The position numbers and the translations under genes are program-made. The notes beneath the pieces are model-generated. The model searched no databases and was not told the DNA's origin. It saw nothing but the letters and a program-made list of their open reading frames with translations. This document shows, one piece after another, positions 23,308 to 36,900 of a stretch of DNA of 64,000 bases (positions within the stretch are counted from its first letter, which is position 1; every line of letters begins with the position of its first letter). This DNA comes from Entomortierella parvispora (taxonomy: Eukaryota; Mortierellomycota; Mortierellomycetes; Mortierellales; Mortierellaceae). The stretch covers positions 4,340,001 through 4,404,000 of the forward strand of contig OY752140.1 of the NCBI GenBank assembly GCA_963573315.1, in the 5' to 3' direction.

Positions 23308-23620
23308 TAATAAAATAAAATAAGCATTTTAACTCGCACTTAAGGGTGTACTGTGCATTCTCCCACTCCCTCCCTCGTCCCCACCACACGCACACTCACA
23401 GCGACAAACCCCAAGCCAAAAAGAAGCGATTCATGCACATGCGGACGCGTCGCTCATCTTCGCTCTCGTCTCTTCTTCCGTCTTCGACTCTGTCTCCATC
23501 GCCATTCGCCGCGGAGGGCTGCATTCGACTGAAGCATTAACATCCTAGCCAGCGTCCGCATCCTGCTGTCGCTGCTCCCCACCACCGACTCCGCGCTCTC
23601 TTCCTCCAGCCTCCGCTGAC

Positions 23621-26138
23621 ATGTCAGCTAGTGCCTCGGCCACCGATGCCATGGGTCTGCCTCATGCGCAAGGGACTCCGTCTACAGAGGGACGCGCCAC
23701 CTCACCCGCACCGGGCCCTTGGCGTCCGTCCTCCCGCCCCGGCAGGAGCTCGCCTGCGCCCTCAGCGTCGGGGTTGTTCAAGGACAGTGATCCGCGGCCG
23801 TCTTCCTCCTCGTCGTCGCCGTCAGCGTCGACGTCGTCAACCGCAGGCGGGGCATGGGTCAGCCCCTTGGCAAGAGGGGTGACCTCAACCACCACAAGTA
23901 TCCAAACCTCGTCATCAGAGCAGGGACTGAGCAACCGTGAGCAGAGTGAAGCCCGCCCCTTTGGTTCTCCAGCAAGGACCAGCTCCTACACAGCTTCACA
24001 TAGAGGCCCCTCTACAGGGACGACATCCTCTCACGGTGTATCAGCGGGACCCGCGTTGAAAGTGGGAGACCTGGCCGCTCTCTTCCCCAAGGATAAGGAT
24101 AAGTATTCATCTCTCCAGCTCTCACCCTCACTTTCAGCGTCGTCGTCTTCCTTGTCTGCCGACAAGGACAAGAGGGCCCCCAGTGCGTTTGGAACTCCGG
24201 GCTCAGCGCACATGGCATATATCAAGGTGCAGCGAACTGCCAGTCTGACGAATAGTTCACAGCCCAACCCGATGGCAAAAGGTACCAAGAAAGGGGGGCC
24301 AAAAGATCGGACCTAACAATGAGGGAGCTTTCAGACCATCGGTATCATATGGATTTCTGACCAGATTTGTGTATTCTGATAATCTACGACCTGTGAAGGA
24401 CTCGGAGGAAAAACGCAAGCCAGCCATCTTTCGCAAGGAACAGACATGAGGCGAACAGCAAGCCACAACAACGCCTTCTCGTCCGGGCTGGGGTCCCCCG
24501 TCCTCTCCAGCGGCACGCACATGGACTCGACTGGATCCCCAGTAGGAAGTCCCAGCAATGGACAATCTGGCCACGCTTCTTTCTCTTTGGGAGTTCTGAG
24601 CAGGTCTTCACCACGTAGGTCCTCACTTAATCCACAAGACCCTGGCTCTTCAGGCCAGAGTGAACATGCAGCTGCCACACTGCCGTCTGCCGCGACTGTG
24701 GACAAATATCCACTTCAACATCCGTGGTAAGTTTTTTTTTACATAGGTCTTCATTCTATTTTTCTCATTGCTTGCATCCAGAATGACTAAAGCCATGGCG
24801 TATTATCCCTTTTAGGACACTCTACTATGATATCGCAGGCGGGTATAACAGGTCAGGGTCATCATCCCTCAACTTTGAAAACGGCTTGAAAGAAATGGGC
24901 ACGTTCACAACTGTACGTATTGATCATAACCACCCTTCAAAAAATGGACAAACCTATCAAGGCAAATCATTTCTGAAGCTGACACTCTTTCCACAAACAA
25001 TGTGGATTTGAAAACATCCTTTAGGTAGAGCTCTTTGCCCGATATTTCAATTGGATCGTGAAGCCCCACAAGATCGAGAACAGCTCCAATTACCATCTGT
25101 TCAAAGATGGTATCAAGCCCATGTGGGAGGACCCCGCAAATTCAAAGGTAATCCCAGTGTCTACATTCCATGCAAAATGTTGTCTTGTTGTGGAAATATG
25201 GGAGAACTCACAAAACACAATTTGGAAATAGGGCGGTCGATGGAGCCTCACCCTATTGAATAAGAACCCGGAGTTGCTCGATCGTTGTTGGATGGAGCTG
25301 GCGTACGCCCTTGTGGGTGAGCAATTGGACGTAGGGGATGATATCTGCGGAGGTGGTAAGAGCGCTGCATGTTGCTCCTGCATTCAATATTGGTCTTACT
25401 CAATGTCAAAAGGCTGGCTGAATAGTGACACGCCCCTTCGTTGTCAATTCTAGTTCTCTCGCGCCGGACAAGGGCCGATCGGCTAGCGGTGTGGGTGCGA
25501 GACAAGGATAATGTGGATGCAGTGAATGGCATTGGGTAAGTCCAATTTAAAATACAGCCTTTACCGTTCGTAGCGCTCAGAGAACACCTGGAACTCATTG
25601 TCAAGCTCATTGAATAACAATAGAAAGAGGCTCATCAGCCTTTTGGACCTATCCAAAGAGCAGATTACTTTGGAATTTCTGGTACGTTGTTCGAGTCGAA
25701 ACAATGTGGGATCATGCACCCGTTCACAATTATTTAACTGGGCGTGCGTTCTACCCCTCATCCTCCAACTCTTTTTAGATCACTTCTGATTCTAAATCGA
25801 GCAATGTCGACAAGAAATACATTTCATTGGAAGCAATTCGTCAAGAGCTGGCCTCAGAGTCCTCTCGGATGAATGGCGGAGCTGCGGCTGCAGTGCAGAG
25901 CGATGCCACGCCGGGCCTTTTGAGCGATTCTCTCTCTGCAACACCGGCTTCGGTCACGTCGTCATCACCAGCTACACCAGCGGATCTTGAAACTGATTCT
26001 GGGCTGACGATAAAAGTGGACAGTGCACCGAACGACGAGATGGAGGGGTTGACTGAATCCAACACCTCTGGTCTTCTCATCTCTTTGGACGGTGGGAGGT
26101 CTAGTCAGACATCGGATGACAAGGAGAGATCATATTGA
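23621..26138 (+). CDS. eIF4E-family cap-binding protein, 4EHP/eIF4E2-like, with long N- and C-terminal extensions
   Basis: Binds the mRNA 5' cap; class II members usually repress translation. Exons: 23621-24281, 24444-24726, 24816-24912, 25025-25147, 25232-25355, 25454-25535, 25624-25681, 25779-26138; 595 aa. About 305 residues of Ser/Pro/Thr-rich sequence precede the core. The core starts at YPLQHPWTLYYD, continues GTFTTVELFARYFNWI and HLFKDGIKPMWEDPANSKGG (strong 4EHP-like match), then RCWMELAYALVGEQL, DDICGGV and ADRLAVWVRDKDN. First-position Trp is replaced by Tyr in LYYD, as in class II proteins. A Ser-rich tail of about 110 residues ends in ERSY. The first intron (24282-24443) is the least certain; it is the only phase-compatible solution found. 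Confidence 0.88.
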
Positions 26139-26504
26139 TAAGCCTAGCAGGAAGGCAAAACCTCGTCGTCTTGAAAACATTATTCTCGTTCTCTGTTGTT
26201 TTCTCGAATTAAAGTACCCTCGTTCACAAGAGATATTCAAACCACGGTAAAAGAGGACTGTTAAATATACAGAATTATCGTTTAATAAGGTACTATAATG
26301 GGGGTGGAAGAGGAGGAGGAAGAAGAGGAGAAGGAGGAGAGATGGACATGCGGAAGGACCAAGGGGGGATGAAGAAGAGATATTTGGCACCATTTCGATG
26401 GCTCTTCATCGAAAAGAGATGTTTTTTTTCTAATTCAACGATTACACCCCCCGGATGATCCAGACTCTTTTCATTCCACAAGGGGGGAAAAGGTGGAGTG
26501 AGTT
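26139..26504. other. Convergent 3' intergenic region
   Basis: 366 bp between the eIF4E stop and the stop of the seven-helix gene. AT-rich in the first half, with a GGAGGA/GAAGAA tract at about 26305-26345. No gene or structured RNA seen. Confidence 0.5.
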
Positions 26505-27941
26505 TTAATAGTTTTCGGTGTAGGACTCGACCGTGACAGAGATGTGGGTGTCTGAAGGAGCCACCTGCTTCTCGTGTGTAGAAGTGTTGTTGTTGTGAGT
26601 GTTAGCGTTCATGTGCCTCTGGGAGGCCTTCTCGGTAGGGTGCGAACCACGAGCACGGGAGGTGACCCAATGGACCGTCACGGCGTTCAAGGTCACGTCA
26701 AGGGTGCAAGAGAGCAGACAAAGGACCGAGTCTTCGAAACCGCGGAAGTAAACGAGAGTGAAGACGTTGCCGGAACTCAAGATGAGGGCAACGACGGAAC
26801 CGATCAATGTGCGCTGGGCCACCTGACGGAGCTTCATCTTGGAGGGACCCTGGAGGACGGAGGTGGTAGACATCAAGGGGCGGATGAAGAGCATGGTCAA
26901 CCAGCACGAGATGAAGATGTCGTACAAGATGAGGGTGATCGAGGCCAGGGGCTTCAAACCGATATAGCACTCATCCTTGTCGTTCAAAACGGCGACGCGA
27001 CTGAGGATCATGAGAATCAAGATCACGGTGTAGGGGGTCAAGAGCAGAATGTTGACCTTGTACAGCTAGAGATGGTCGAGATTGTTCCCCCAAGCCAATT
27101 GCATGATTTTTTTTAAAGGTGGCACAAAGTAGGGAAAATGAAGAAGGGGGGGATGGTGCACGTTAGTGAGCTGCATTGATGAAACGGTTGCGAGATGCAC
27201 AAAGGGGAGGGGGGTGCACGAGGGGCATCCGGGTATTTCTATTAAGAGACATGACCCAAGCGACTCCCAAAGCGCAAAAAAGATGAACGAGTGGAGCAGG
27301 GTGGCCTGAGGGTCTCGATCAAGTGAAAAAAACCTACCGTAGTCTTCATTCGAGTACTTGCGACCGAGGACACGACATAGACCTTCTCGATCAGGAAAAG
27401 GTAGATGATGATCTTTGAGGCCGCGTACAGGGAAAGACAGACAAAAATGGACACTGTGCAGGACACAATGTTGCCAAAGTTGGTCGATGTCAACACGGCG
27501 GCAATGGTTGTGAAGGCCCATGACACAATGTACAGAGACACGACCAAACCGCGTGCGTAATTGATGTTGGCCAGACTTGTGCTTGAAGTCTTTCGACCAA
27601 AAAGCACTGACATCAAAGAGATGGCAAACAAGGAGACCAAAAGCGAGATGATCTCTAATAAAAGAGGGAGGGATTAAAAGCAAAGATGGGTCAATTGTCA
27701 GGGTTCAGGTTCTTTGCGGATCAGTTGGGGTTTTCATTCTTTCTGGCCTTTGACAGGAGAGGGGTGAAGTGTTGTGGGAGATCCATGAGATGGGCAAAGG
27801 GGCGACGAGAAAAAAGGTAGAGGGGCGACGAGAAAAAAGGTAGAGGGGCTATAGAAGGATGATAGGGAAGAGGGCTAAGAAGCTAGATGTGTGGGTAGAG
27901 ATGGAGATCTACTTACCGGCGGCATCAGGGGACGACGACAT
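26505..27941 (-). CDS. Seven-helix membrane protein of unknown function
   Basis: Exons (minus): 27941-27917, 27654-27338, 27065-26505; 300 aa. I do not recognise a named family. Seven hydrophobic segments are visible: ISLLVSLFAISLMSVLF, VVSLYIVSWAFTTIAAVL, VSIFVCLSLYAASKIIIYLF, LLLTPYTVILILMIL, ITLILYDIFISCWLTMLF, LIGSVVALILSSGNVFTLVY and LCLLSCTLDVTLNAVTVHWV. A Lys/Arg-rich stretch precedes helix 6 and a His/Asn/Thr-rich cytosol-like tail follows. The layout (short N-terminus, seven helices, polar tail) is receptor-like, but no diagnostic GPCR motif was seen. A membrane scaffold or transporter-like protein is equally possible. Confidence 0.78.
27799..27844. repeat. 23-bp exact tandem duplication in the first intron of the seven-helix gene
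   Basis: Two adjacent identical copies (27799-27821, 27822-27844) beginning GGGGCGACGAG and ending AAGGTAGA, followed by a partial third (GGGG). They lie in the 27655-27916 intron. Confidence 0.85.
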
Positions 27942-30900
27942 TGTTGCTTATCAAAAACGTTTGCAAAAAAAGTAAAGTACGTGTGAAGAGTAAGAGGGAA
28001 AGAGAGGGAGAAGTGGAGCGAGGAAGGAGGGACACCTGGCAAAGGCTTCAGGAATGGGATGCAAGAAGGACGTTCTTGATTTTTTTGCAAGGAAGGAGGA
28101 GAGGGCACAATCGAAAGACTTTTGGCGCAGAAGGCGAGTCTTTATATACTAGCACAAGAGAGCAAAAAGGGAAGCGAAAAGAATCGGCCCATGTCCTTCA
28201 GCACGATGACCGAGAGCGAAGCGACAAAAGACCCAACGGCATTGCAGCAGATGGATCGTGGGCCAAGGCCCGCTCGATCCATAAAAAAAATAACGATGCG
28301 CGAGAATTGAATGGCGTTCTAATTCGAAGCAGAAGCAATTGAATGCAATCAATGGCGAATTATCCTCCTGAGTCGTACAATGTTTTCGTCACCTTTGGGA
28401 AGGGAGCAAGGAACCACCACCACCGCCACCACCACCATTCGGGTCGCTCCCTCCCTCTCGCCAACCGTCGCTCGCCCTTTGCTCACTGTTCCTAGCTCTC
28501 GTTCGTTGGCAACGTCCATGCGTTGCAGCCCAAGTTTGTTCTTGCCAAATTTGTGTTTTGTTCCTTTCAAGCGAACACGCGCCCTTGAAAATATTTTCGC
28601 CGCGATCGTCCTGAAAGCAAAAAAAAAAAAAAAAAAAAAAAAATGGACCCAATTTTCCCCTCTATTTTGTTCCTTTAGGAGCAATGTAACGGGCAGCCAA
28701 GGAGAGAGCGAACATTGGTGTGCTTCCGACCCCGGGATCGCGGCACTGCCTCGATCCGTGTTGGCGGGGTAGGAGTCTATGGATCGAAGAATCAGTTCTT
28801 TTGTCAGGAGCAGCGACGAGGGGGTTCATAGGGGAGGACGAAAGCGACCAAGGAGAAGGCGTGATAGGACCTCCGTTGATTGTTCCTGTCTGGACTATAG
28901 AGTCAATTCGCTATGGGACAATGTTGTTCTTTTTCTTTGATGTCTTGGACGACGCAATGAGGGAACGGGGTTGACGATCAGAATGCCACGGCAATACAGA
29001 GTTCAGGTTAAGTTTGAGGGTTGACAAAGCCGATATCATGGGGGTGTTTGAAGAGGGGATGGGTGAATCGAGAGAGAAAGAGAATAAGACCTAGATGTCG
29101 GTTTTTTGTCACTGAAGGGAAGGGAATCAGAAATAACAGAGCCCAGAGGGGTCAGGGGAAAGACTAGACAAACCGTCTAAAGAGAGGTTGGCTAAGAGGG
29201 GGGGAGCACAACAGGTGTGAACAACATGCATGCACCAAAGCATGGAGCACCGCAATAATCTTTGTGATCCCCTCGTTCCCTTCTGCCCCCTTTTTTCCTT
29301 CAAAGACGTTGACCGGAGGTTTGCCGTGCTCAGAGTTCTCTGTGTCCTGCTGCAGGCTCTGTCGGCTTACTTTGTCTCTCCTTGTTTGAGTCTGCTTAGA
29401 TCAGGGTCAAAAAAAAAGTACAATGCACATCAAACGCGTACAGCTCATGCAAAGGCACACGGACTGCTGCGACACACCAAGATGTCACACGGTGCGGGGT
29501 GGACGCGGGGAAAGAGGGATGCACACACGGTGAAAGAAAAGGCGAGAGAAATAAGTCGGAAAAGAGACAGACAGAAACAGAGGAACGACGAACCAAGGGG
29601 TTCGATCCTCTTTGTCTTTTTTCGCGTTTTGTTTGGAAGCGGAAATGTTTGATTGATATCTTGCGTGATTTTATGGGTTCGTGTCGGTTTCGTGTTTGTT
29701 TGTAACCGAGCAATAAGGAAGTGGGCAGATCAATATGAAAAGGCAATGACCCATTGGCTGGGTCCGTGGCGTCCTGCAAAAGAAAAAAAAAGTGGGATGC
29801 TCAACACGGCATGGATGTGTGCATGTACATTCTAGGCCAATTCCTGCCAAAGAACTCCCTCTCCTTCGATTTGTCCATTTCCGCGATGCACGATGGCTTG
29901 AAGGACGTTTACGTTACGCTTGCGCCTTGTCGATTCAAGATCAAGATGGGGCTCCTGCGCACGTTTCTGAGTGGGAGGGGTGGGGGGTAGGGAGTACGAG
30001 AGAGCGAGGTGCTTGGGTCTCCAGCAGGTAATTTGCAAGTTTTTTGTTGTTTGTGTTGTTGCGTTTGTTTTTTTTCCCCGTCATGGCATGCATCAATGTG
30101 GTCCTCGGCCGGCAAACAGGCAACAAGGGGCAAACAATCATATTAATATCAAAACAGGGATGAAGCGGAGGAGAGGATGTGTGCGTTTGTTTGGTGGCAC
30201 AGGCGGCAGGCAGGGATGGAAAGTGTGGGCGAGAGGACGGCTGACACTGCAGCAAGATCGCAAAGCCTGCACGGACCCAGCGCCACCAACCGATATCTGA
30301 TACTGATATGATGATATCGAGATTAAAAAATTCTTGAATAGCGATTTCTTTTTGATTTAATTTTTAATCAAGGAGTAGCTATTCAAAGAATTTTTATATT
30401 TTATTATTTAATTTTCATTCGGGAAAGCGGAGCTGTGACGTGCAAGTGCGGAATCACGCGGTATTGGGAATCGCGGATAACTTATCATGATCTTGGACCA
30501 CCTTTTGCTGAAGCTTCCTCCTTTACGTCGAGAGCACGCCTCTCGTGCTCACAAGCCCGGGGAGAGATAACAGAGATACAGTATCTCTTTGGGGAAGACA
30601 GACTGGAGATCGTTGATCTGTCGATCTGCAGGGTGTGGACCCCACCAGCACGAGAGGTTCTCAGACAAAAGATTGCATATGACGCGCTCCTCCCTTGTAC
30701 CTGTCCGCCCGTCTCGTGAGGAGTGTCTCGTTTCTCTTGTTCTTTTTTGTCCATTCCGCGCTGGACAGGTTGTTCATCCCGCACCTTCCTTTTTCTTCCC
30801 TCCGTCTCCTCTTACATTTCACCTTCTCATCTCTTCTCTTCCCCGTCCTCGCTCTACCACCAAGTCCCTGGGCTGACTCCCCATCTACGCTCATCCATCG

Positions 30901-30972
30901 TTATTTACCAATCCTCATCCTCTGCTTCTTGGACCTCCAAGCGCAATCGCATTGCTTCCGCGCGGTCACTCC
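27942..30972. other. Three-kilobase region without a supported gene
   Basis: Between the divergent seven-helix gene (-) and the debranching enzyme gene (+). It must contain both promoters. Seen in it: a poly-A run of about 24 bases at 28619-28642, purine-rich tracts near 29500-29600, an AT-rich inverted repeat at 30326-30395, and a pyrimidine-rich stretch just upstream of the debranching enzyme start. Open frames up to about 145 codons are low complexity and lack domains. No tRNA cloverleaf was found. Confidence 0.55.
30326..30395. repeat. AT-rich imperfect inverted repeat
   Basis: Arms at 30326-30342 (AAAAATTCTTGAATAGC) and 30378-30395 match with one extra base. A second smaller inverted repeat (TTGATT...AATCAA, 30352-30371) sits in the loop. 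The block is much richer in A+T than its surroundings and may be a degraded miniature element or a terminator-like structure. Confidence 0.55.
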
Positions 30973-33900
30973 ATGCTCATGTCGGACCAAACAGAGCCCA
31001 CAGTCGTGTATCGTATCGAGCTCGACGACGATGGCTCTCCTGCAGAGTCTTCCTCGGTACGTTATCCTCACTGACTCTTTCCTGGGGGTTATGCTCGCTC
31101 TCGCCTACAAGGTGCTCCTCCATGATTGCTAACCCTGTTCTACCGATCGTGCTTGTATAGTACTATCGCCTGCCACCGCCAGACACGCCTTACATTCTTC
31201 AGTTCAAGGTCATTGCTGGATCCCTGGCCTCTAATCAGGGTAGTGTGTGGACTAACTATCCGCCAAAGGGGTAATTGACAAACACGGGAAGATGCCCTTG
31301 CCCCCTTCCCACGGTCCAAGGACTGACAGATCTGTTCCTGTTTTTCGTGTCGTCATGCGCGTGCTTGGGATATTTCTTGTGTCCGCTGACGCAACCTTCT
31401 CTACGTTTGCCTTAGAACGCCGTTCCAGGGAATCCAGTTTTACCAGCACCCGTAAGTTGCCAGAGTTTTTTTTGTGTATCGAAAATGTTGGTTCGTCATA
31501 AATCGCCATCTCGATCTAACATTGTCATCAACCTCCCCCCCCCGTTATTCAACTGTTAAGACTTGCCGGGCTGGAGACAGAATGTGATCTTCAAATTGAA
31601 GGCTCGGGCGCCTTCGAATACTATGTCCAGCATTCGCCGTATCTCCAAGAGGATGGGACTGAGGTGTGGAGTCGATCCAAGACTACTGGATACTTTGTCG
31701 TTGATCCTCAGCTGAAGGTGGAGTCCAAGGATAAAACTAGTACTGCGGGATCATTGCCACTGGAGGCCCTCGTCATCGAATCAGTCGTGCCAAAGTGGAT
31801 GGGCAAACTCTCGGAATGGACACCCCATCTCGAAACCATTTCCGAAAGCGGCTACAACATGATTCACTTTGTCCCTTTGCAATACCGAGGAATTTCGAAC
31901 TCGCCCTATTCCATCTTTGATCAGCTCAAATTTGACCCCCATCTCTTTGAAGACAAGGACAAAGACAAATCTGAGGAGGAGCAGCGTGCCATTGTCAAGA
32001 CTATGCTCTCAAAGATCGAGAACGACTATGGCGCCCTATCCTTGACCGACATTGTCTGGAACCACACGGCGTGCAACTCGACTTGGCTCTGGGACCATCC
32101 TGAAGCAGGTACGTGTCCAATCTCTCTATCTACATCGCTTGTGTGTATCAAAGGAACCACAGCTAATTTTTTTTCTTTTTTCTTTAACATCCAGGATACA
32201 ATCTCCACAACTCGCCTCACTTGATTCCCGCGTTCGAACTGGATTGTGCACTTCTAAAATTCTCGGCATTTATTGCAAGCCCAGCATCCCCGCTGCCATC
32301 TGATATCAAGACGGAAGCCGAGCTCGAAACTGTCATGACAGAACTTCGACGCGTTGTTTTTGCCGATATCAAATTGTGGGAGTTTTATGTGGTGGACGTC
32401 CTCGCGTCGCTGAAGGAGTTCAAGTCGAGCATTATCACAAAGGCCAAGTACCCATCAGATCGGTTCAAGTACGAAGACTTGAAAAAGAAGACACTCAAAG
32501 AAAGGGCCGCCATCCTTCGCAAGGCTGCTATGATTGAAGCGGATGAGCATGGCGCACGACATCACAAAAAAATCACCATCGATATTGCAATGTCATTTAT
32601 GTCGGCCTTACTCAACCAAGACCTCACTGCCTCGGGCGTTTCAGTTGACTCGGTCTGCGAACAATACAAGGCCATCGTAAACGAGGTTAATCTGGACTTT
32701 TACAAGTCGTATGATAAAGACGTAGAGACTATCATCTCTAACATTGAGAATCGCGTCAAGTACATTCGACTTGAAGAGAATGGACCTAAACTTGGACCAG
32801 TCACGGAGGAGTATGTAGACAAAAGTTGCCAAATGACGAGGTCAGATATTGTAACTCATTTCCCTTATTCCCTTTTCCCTGTAATCTTTAGGAACCCTTT
32901 GGTGGAGACGTATTTCACTCGTTTGCCGGAAAACGAAAGGACCTCTGTTCATCCTCCCGGATCTCTCGCTCTTGTCAACAACGGCTGGATCTGGAACGCA
33001 GACCCCCTTCAGGACTTTGCGGGAAAGTCGAGCCACGCCTATCTTCGAAGAGAGGTCATTATTTGGGGAGATTGCGTCAAGCTACGATATGGAGCTGGAC
33101 CCGTAAGTCATAACGATTTCAAGTCTACATTGATGAAGTTTGGATTTGAAATGGCACTCCATCTAATGGGAATTATGGATCTTCAATGGTTGTTTAGGAG
33201 GATGTACCATGGTTGTGGGAACGTATGAGAGAGTACACTTTGCAGTCCGCAGGACTGTTCCATGGTTTTCGCATCGACAATTGTCATTCGACCCCACTCC
33301 ATCTGGCTCAGTATTTGCTCGATGCAGCTCGTACAGTCAGGCCAAATCTCTATGTCGTCGCTGAGCTGTTCACTGGTTCTGAAGACATGGATATTCGCTT
33401 TGTCAGTCGTCTTGGTATCAATTCACTCATTCGTGAAGCCATGCAAGCCTGGGAACCTCGTGAGCTCAGCCGACTTATACACAAACATGGTCTCAAGCCT
33501 GTGGGTTAGTTACAGTCAAATGTTTGATTACAGTCTTTTTTTGTCGAAGGAGTTGTAGATCCACTTACTAATCAATTTTGGACTGGCAGGTTGTATGGAA
33601 CGTAGTCTGTGCGAAGATGTATCATGGACGAAATCAGATGAAAAAATTGTTCTACGCAAAGTGACACCTCTTGTCGGTTCTCACCCACACGCACTGTTCA
33701 TGGACTGCACGCACGATAACGAGACACCTAATCAGAAGCGCCGTGCAGAGGTAAAAGATTGGCACGGTCTCATCACCCTGTTCATGACGTGGTACCGGTG
33801 GTTCTAACAAGTTGCCATCCGGATTATTTTAATAGGATACTCTTTCCAATGCCGGTCTTGTGTGTATGACCTCTTGCGCCATTGGCTCTGTGAAGGGATA

Positions 33901-36900
33901 TGACGAGATCTATCCCACACTGCTCAATTTAGTAACAGAGTCTCGCCACTATGTAACCTACAAAGACCCCATGGCCGTGGGAATCTGTAGCGTGAAGGCA
34001 CAGTTAAACAGGCTACATACAGACCTGGCCCTTCAAGGATATGAAGAAGCACACGTTCACCACGAGAACGAGGTACAGTGCCGAGAATGAGCTGTCTGTT
34101 GGTATTATCGTTGCTACCGGCTGACTTGTTTGTTCCTGGACTGACTGATACGCTCCTTCCCTGACCATCTGCCTATTTTATTAGTACATCATTGTCCATC
34201 GTCAGCATCCAAAGACGTTGAAGGGATACATCCTGATTGCACACACTTCCTTTTACGACAATCCCAAAAGAGGCGAAATTCAACCCATTCGACTGCGTGA
34301 TACAACCACCAAAGTCATCATGTCCATTGGTTTGGAGATCACGTCTAGAACTGTGAATAAGAGCGAGAAGTTTTTGGAGGGATTGCCTGCAAAGGTTATC
34401 GATTTGGCACCGCCAAAGATTTCAACATTGTCAGATGATCAGGGGGTCTTCACACAGGTCGAAATTCCGGAGCACTTCCCTGGAGGAAGCATCATTCTTT
34501 TGGAAACGTCTGTTGGCAGCAAGGTACCAACCGACATTGAGACGTTGGTGACAACTATTCCAGAAAGCGTTATGGGCGTTCTTGGGTGGATGGAATTGAA
34601 TGTTGTTCTCTACCGCTGCGATGGCGAGGAACAGGATTTGACTCGTAAGTGGAGCGTTTTTTTCCAGTTGGCGGATAATTGATTGTATGTGAAGACGAAG
34701 ATGACTTATTTCTACTTTCTTATCTACTCACATCGTGAAATGCTCAGCTGGAAATGGTGTCTACAATATCCCCGGTCATGGCTCCTTGGTCTACTGCGGA
34801 CTAGAGGGTTATGTTTCTGTTCTTAAACCGATCATTGAAACAAACGATCTCGGCCACCCATTCTGCGCTCACTTGCGTCAGGGACACTGGGCGCTGGACT
34901 ATATTCGCGATCGCATTGAAAGGTACATATTATTCCGTTGCTGCCAAGGACACTCAGTAGGATATTGGTTGCCGTATTAACTCGCACCCTGCGAATTCCA
35001 TTACTAGACATTTGGCAATTTTCCCGGCGTTGGCATCAGTGCAGGAATGGTACCAGGATCGAATGGACGCGATCAAATTGCTTCCAAACTACTTGGTCCC
35101 CAGATACTTTGCGCTCGCTGTCATGACGGCTTACGAGGCAGCCAGAGTGAGAGCGTACTCGTTAATGACGCCACTGATTCAAAGGGGCGACTACTTTACT
35201 CGATCCCTTAGTCTGACCGCACTGCAGGTTTACAGTTTCGTGGACTCTGCTAGTTTGAATCCGACGGCCAAAATTCCAAGTTTGGCTGCAGGATTGCCCC
35301 ATTTCACATACCGACACATGAGGACATGGGGACGCGACGTCTTCATCAGTTTACGCGGAATTCTACTTGTTACAGGCCAGTATGAAGCTGCAAGGGAGCA
35401 CATTCTCGCTTTCGCTAGTAGCTTGAAGCACGGCATGATTCCAAACTTGCTCGACAGCTTGAGGTCCCCACGGTACAATTCCAGAGATTCCGTTTGGTGG
35501 TTCTTCCAGTCGGTTCAGGATTATTGTACCCTAGTTCCAAATGGGGAGGACATCTTGCAAGAATCTTTTGCCCGCCGGTTCCCTGACGGCCACAACTTCG
35601 TCGAATACACAAGTCCTGAGGCTTATTCTACCAGTGTTACACTTGAGGACATCCTGATCGAGATTTTGGAAGCCCACGCCAATGGAATCCACTATCGCGA
35701 ATGGAATGCTGGACCCAGATTGGACGAGCAAATGTCCGACAAAGGATTCCAAGTGGATGTGGATCTAGATTTTGACACTGGATTTGTCACTGGAGGAAGC
35801 GTTTACAACTGCGGCACTTGGATGGACAAGATGGGAGAGAGCGCCAAGGCCGGCACCAAGGGAGTACCTGCCACTCCTCGTGATGGCGCGAACGTGGAAA
35901 TCATTGGACTATTGAAGTCTTCGTTGCGTTGGGTGATTGGGCTTCATCAACGGAATAAGTTCAGATTGGACACTATCCAGATTGGCGAGACAATCTTTAA
36001 GGGCATCACGCGTCCAGCACGAACCCTGACAATCGAGCAATGGAACGACTTGATCCAACAGAATTTCGAAAAGTACTTTTATGTACCCCTGGACCCTGCT
36101 CAGGACAGCGAGTACAAGATTCATTCTGAGCTCGTCAACCGTCGAGGAATGTACAAGGATACGTATGGATCAATTACTCCGTTTGCAGATTACCAGATGC
36201 GCCCCAACTTTCCGGTGGCGATGTGTGTTGCGCCCGAACTCTTCAACAAAGATCACGCAATTGGAGCTCTCGATCTTGCAAAGCAAGTCCTGCTCGGCCC
36301 ACTTGGTAAAACCCTTTGACGATGAACAAAGAACGTGCACAATGAATGGATGGGACGAAGATGAAAGCTAGGTGCTCACTGATAATCGTTTCTTTTATCA
36401 AAAGGCATGAGGACACTGGATCCTCTCGACTGGGCTTATAGGCCCAACTATGACAACCAAAACGACTCTGACGATCGGATGGTTGCAAAGGGTTGGAACT
36501 ATCATCAAGGACCTGTAAGCTGTTGCAGAGGCAGTTGATGATATAATGGTAACCCTTTTATTAGATGTGGTTCTAACATACTCCTTGGCTTTCATGATAC
36601 TTAGGAATGGCTGTGGTGCACCGGCTACTTTTTCCGCGCCTACTTGTACTTTAGATTGCAATGTGAACCCAACAAGGTAGGAAACCTGCTGCAGGTGCAG
36701 ATGTAGACTGAGAGTGGGACACAGGACGACAAACAGCTTCCTAACTACTTTTTTTCTGGTGCGTCCCTCTGCAATGATACTCAGGCCAATGATACCTTTT
36801 TTGAGTTGCATCGCATGATGCTTCCCCACAAAGCCCAGCTGGAGACGAGTCCCTGGGCCGGTTTGGCTGAGTTGACTAATCTGGAGGGAGCCATTTGTGT

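Noticed and set aside
28380-28772. 130-codon plus-strand frame in the gene-free region
   Set aside because: It ends in a poly-lysine run encoded by a poly-A tract and has no similarity I recognise.
29599-29608. GGTTCGATCC resembling a tRNA T-loop / B-box
   Set aside because: No A-box, acceptor stem or anticodon arm can be built from the 80 bases upstream.
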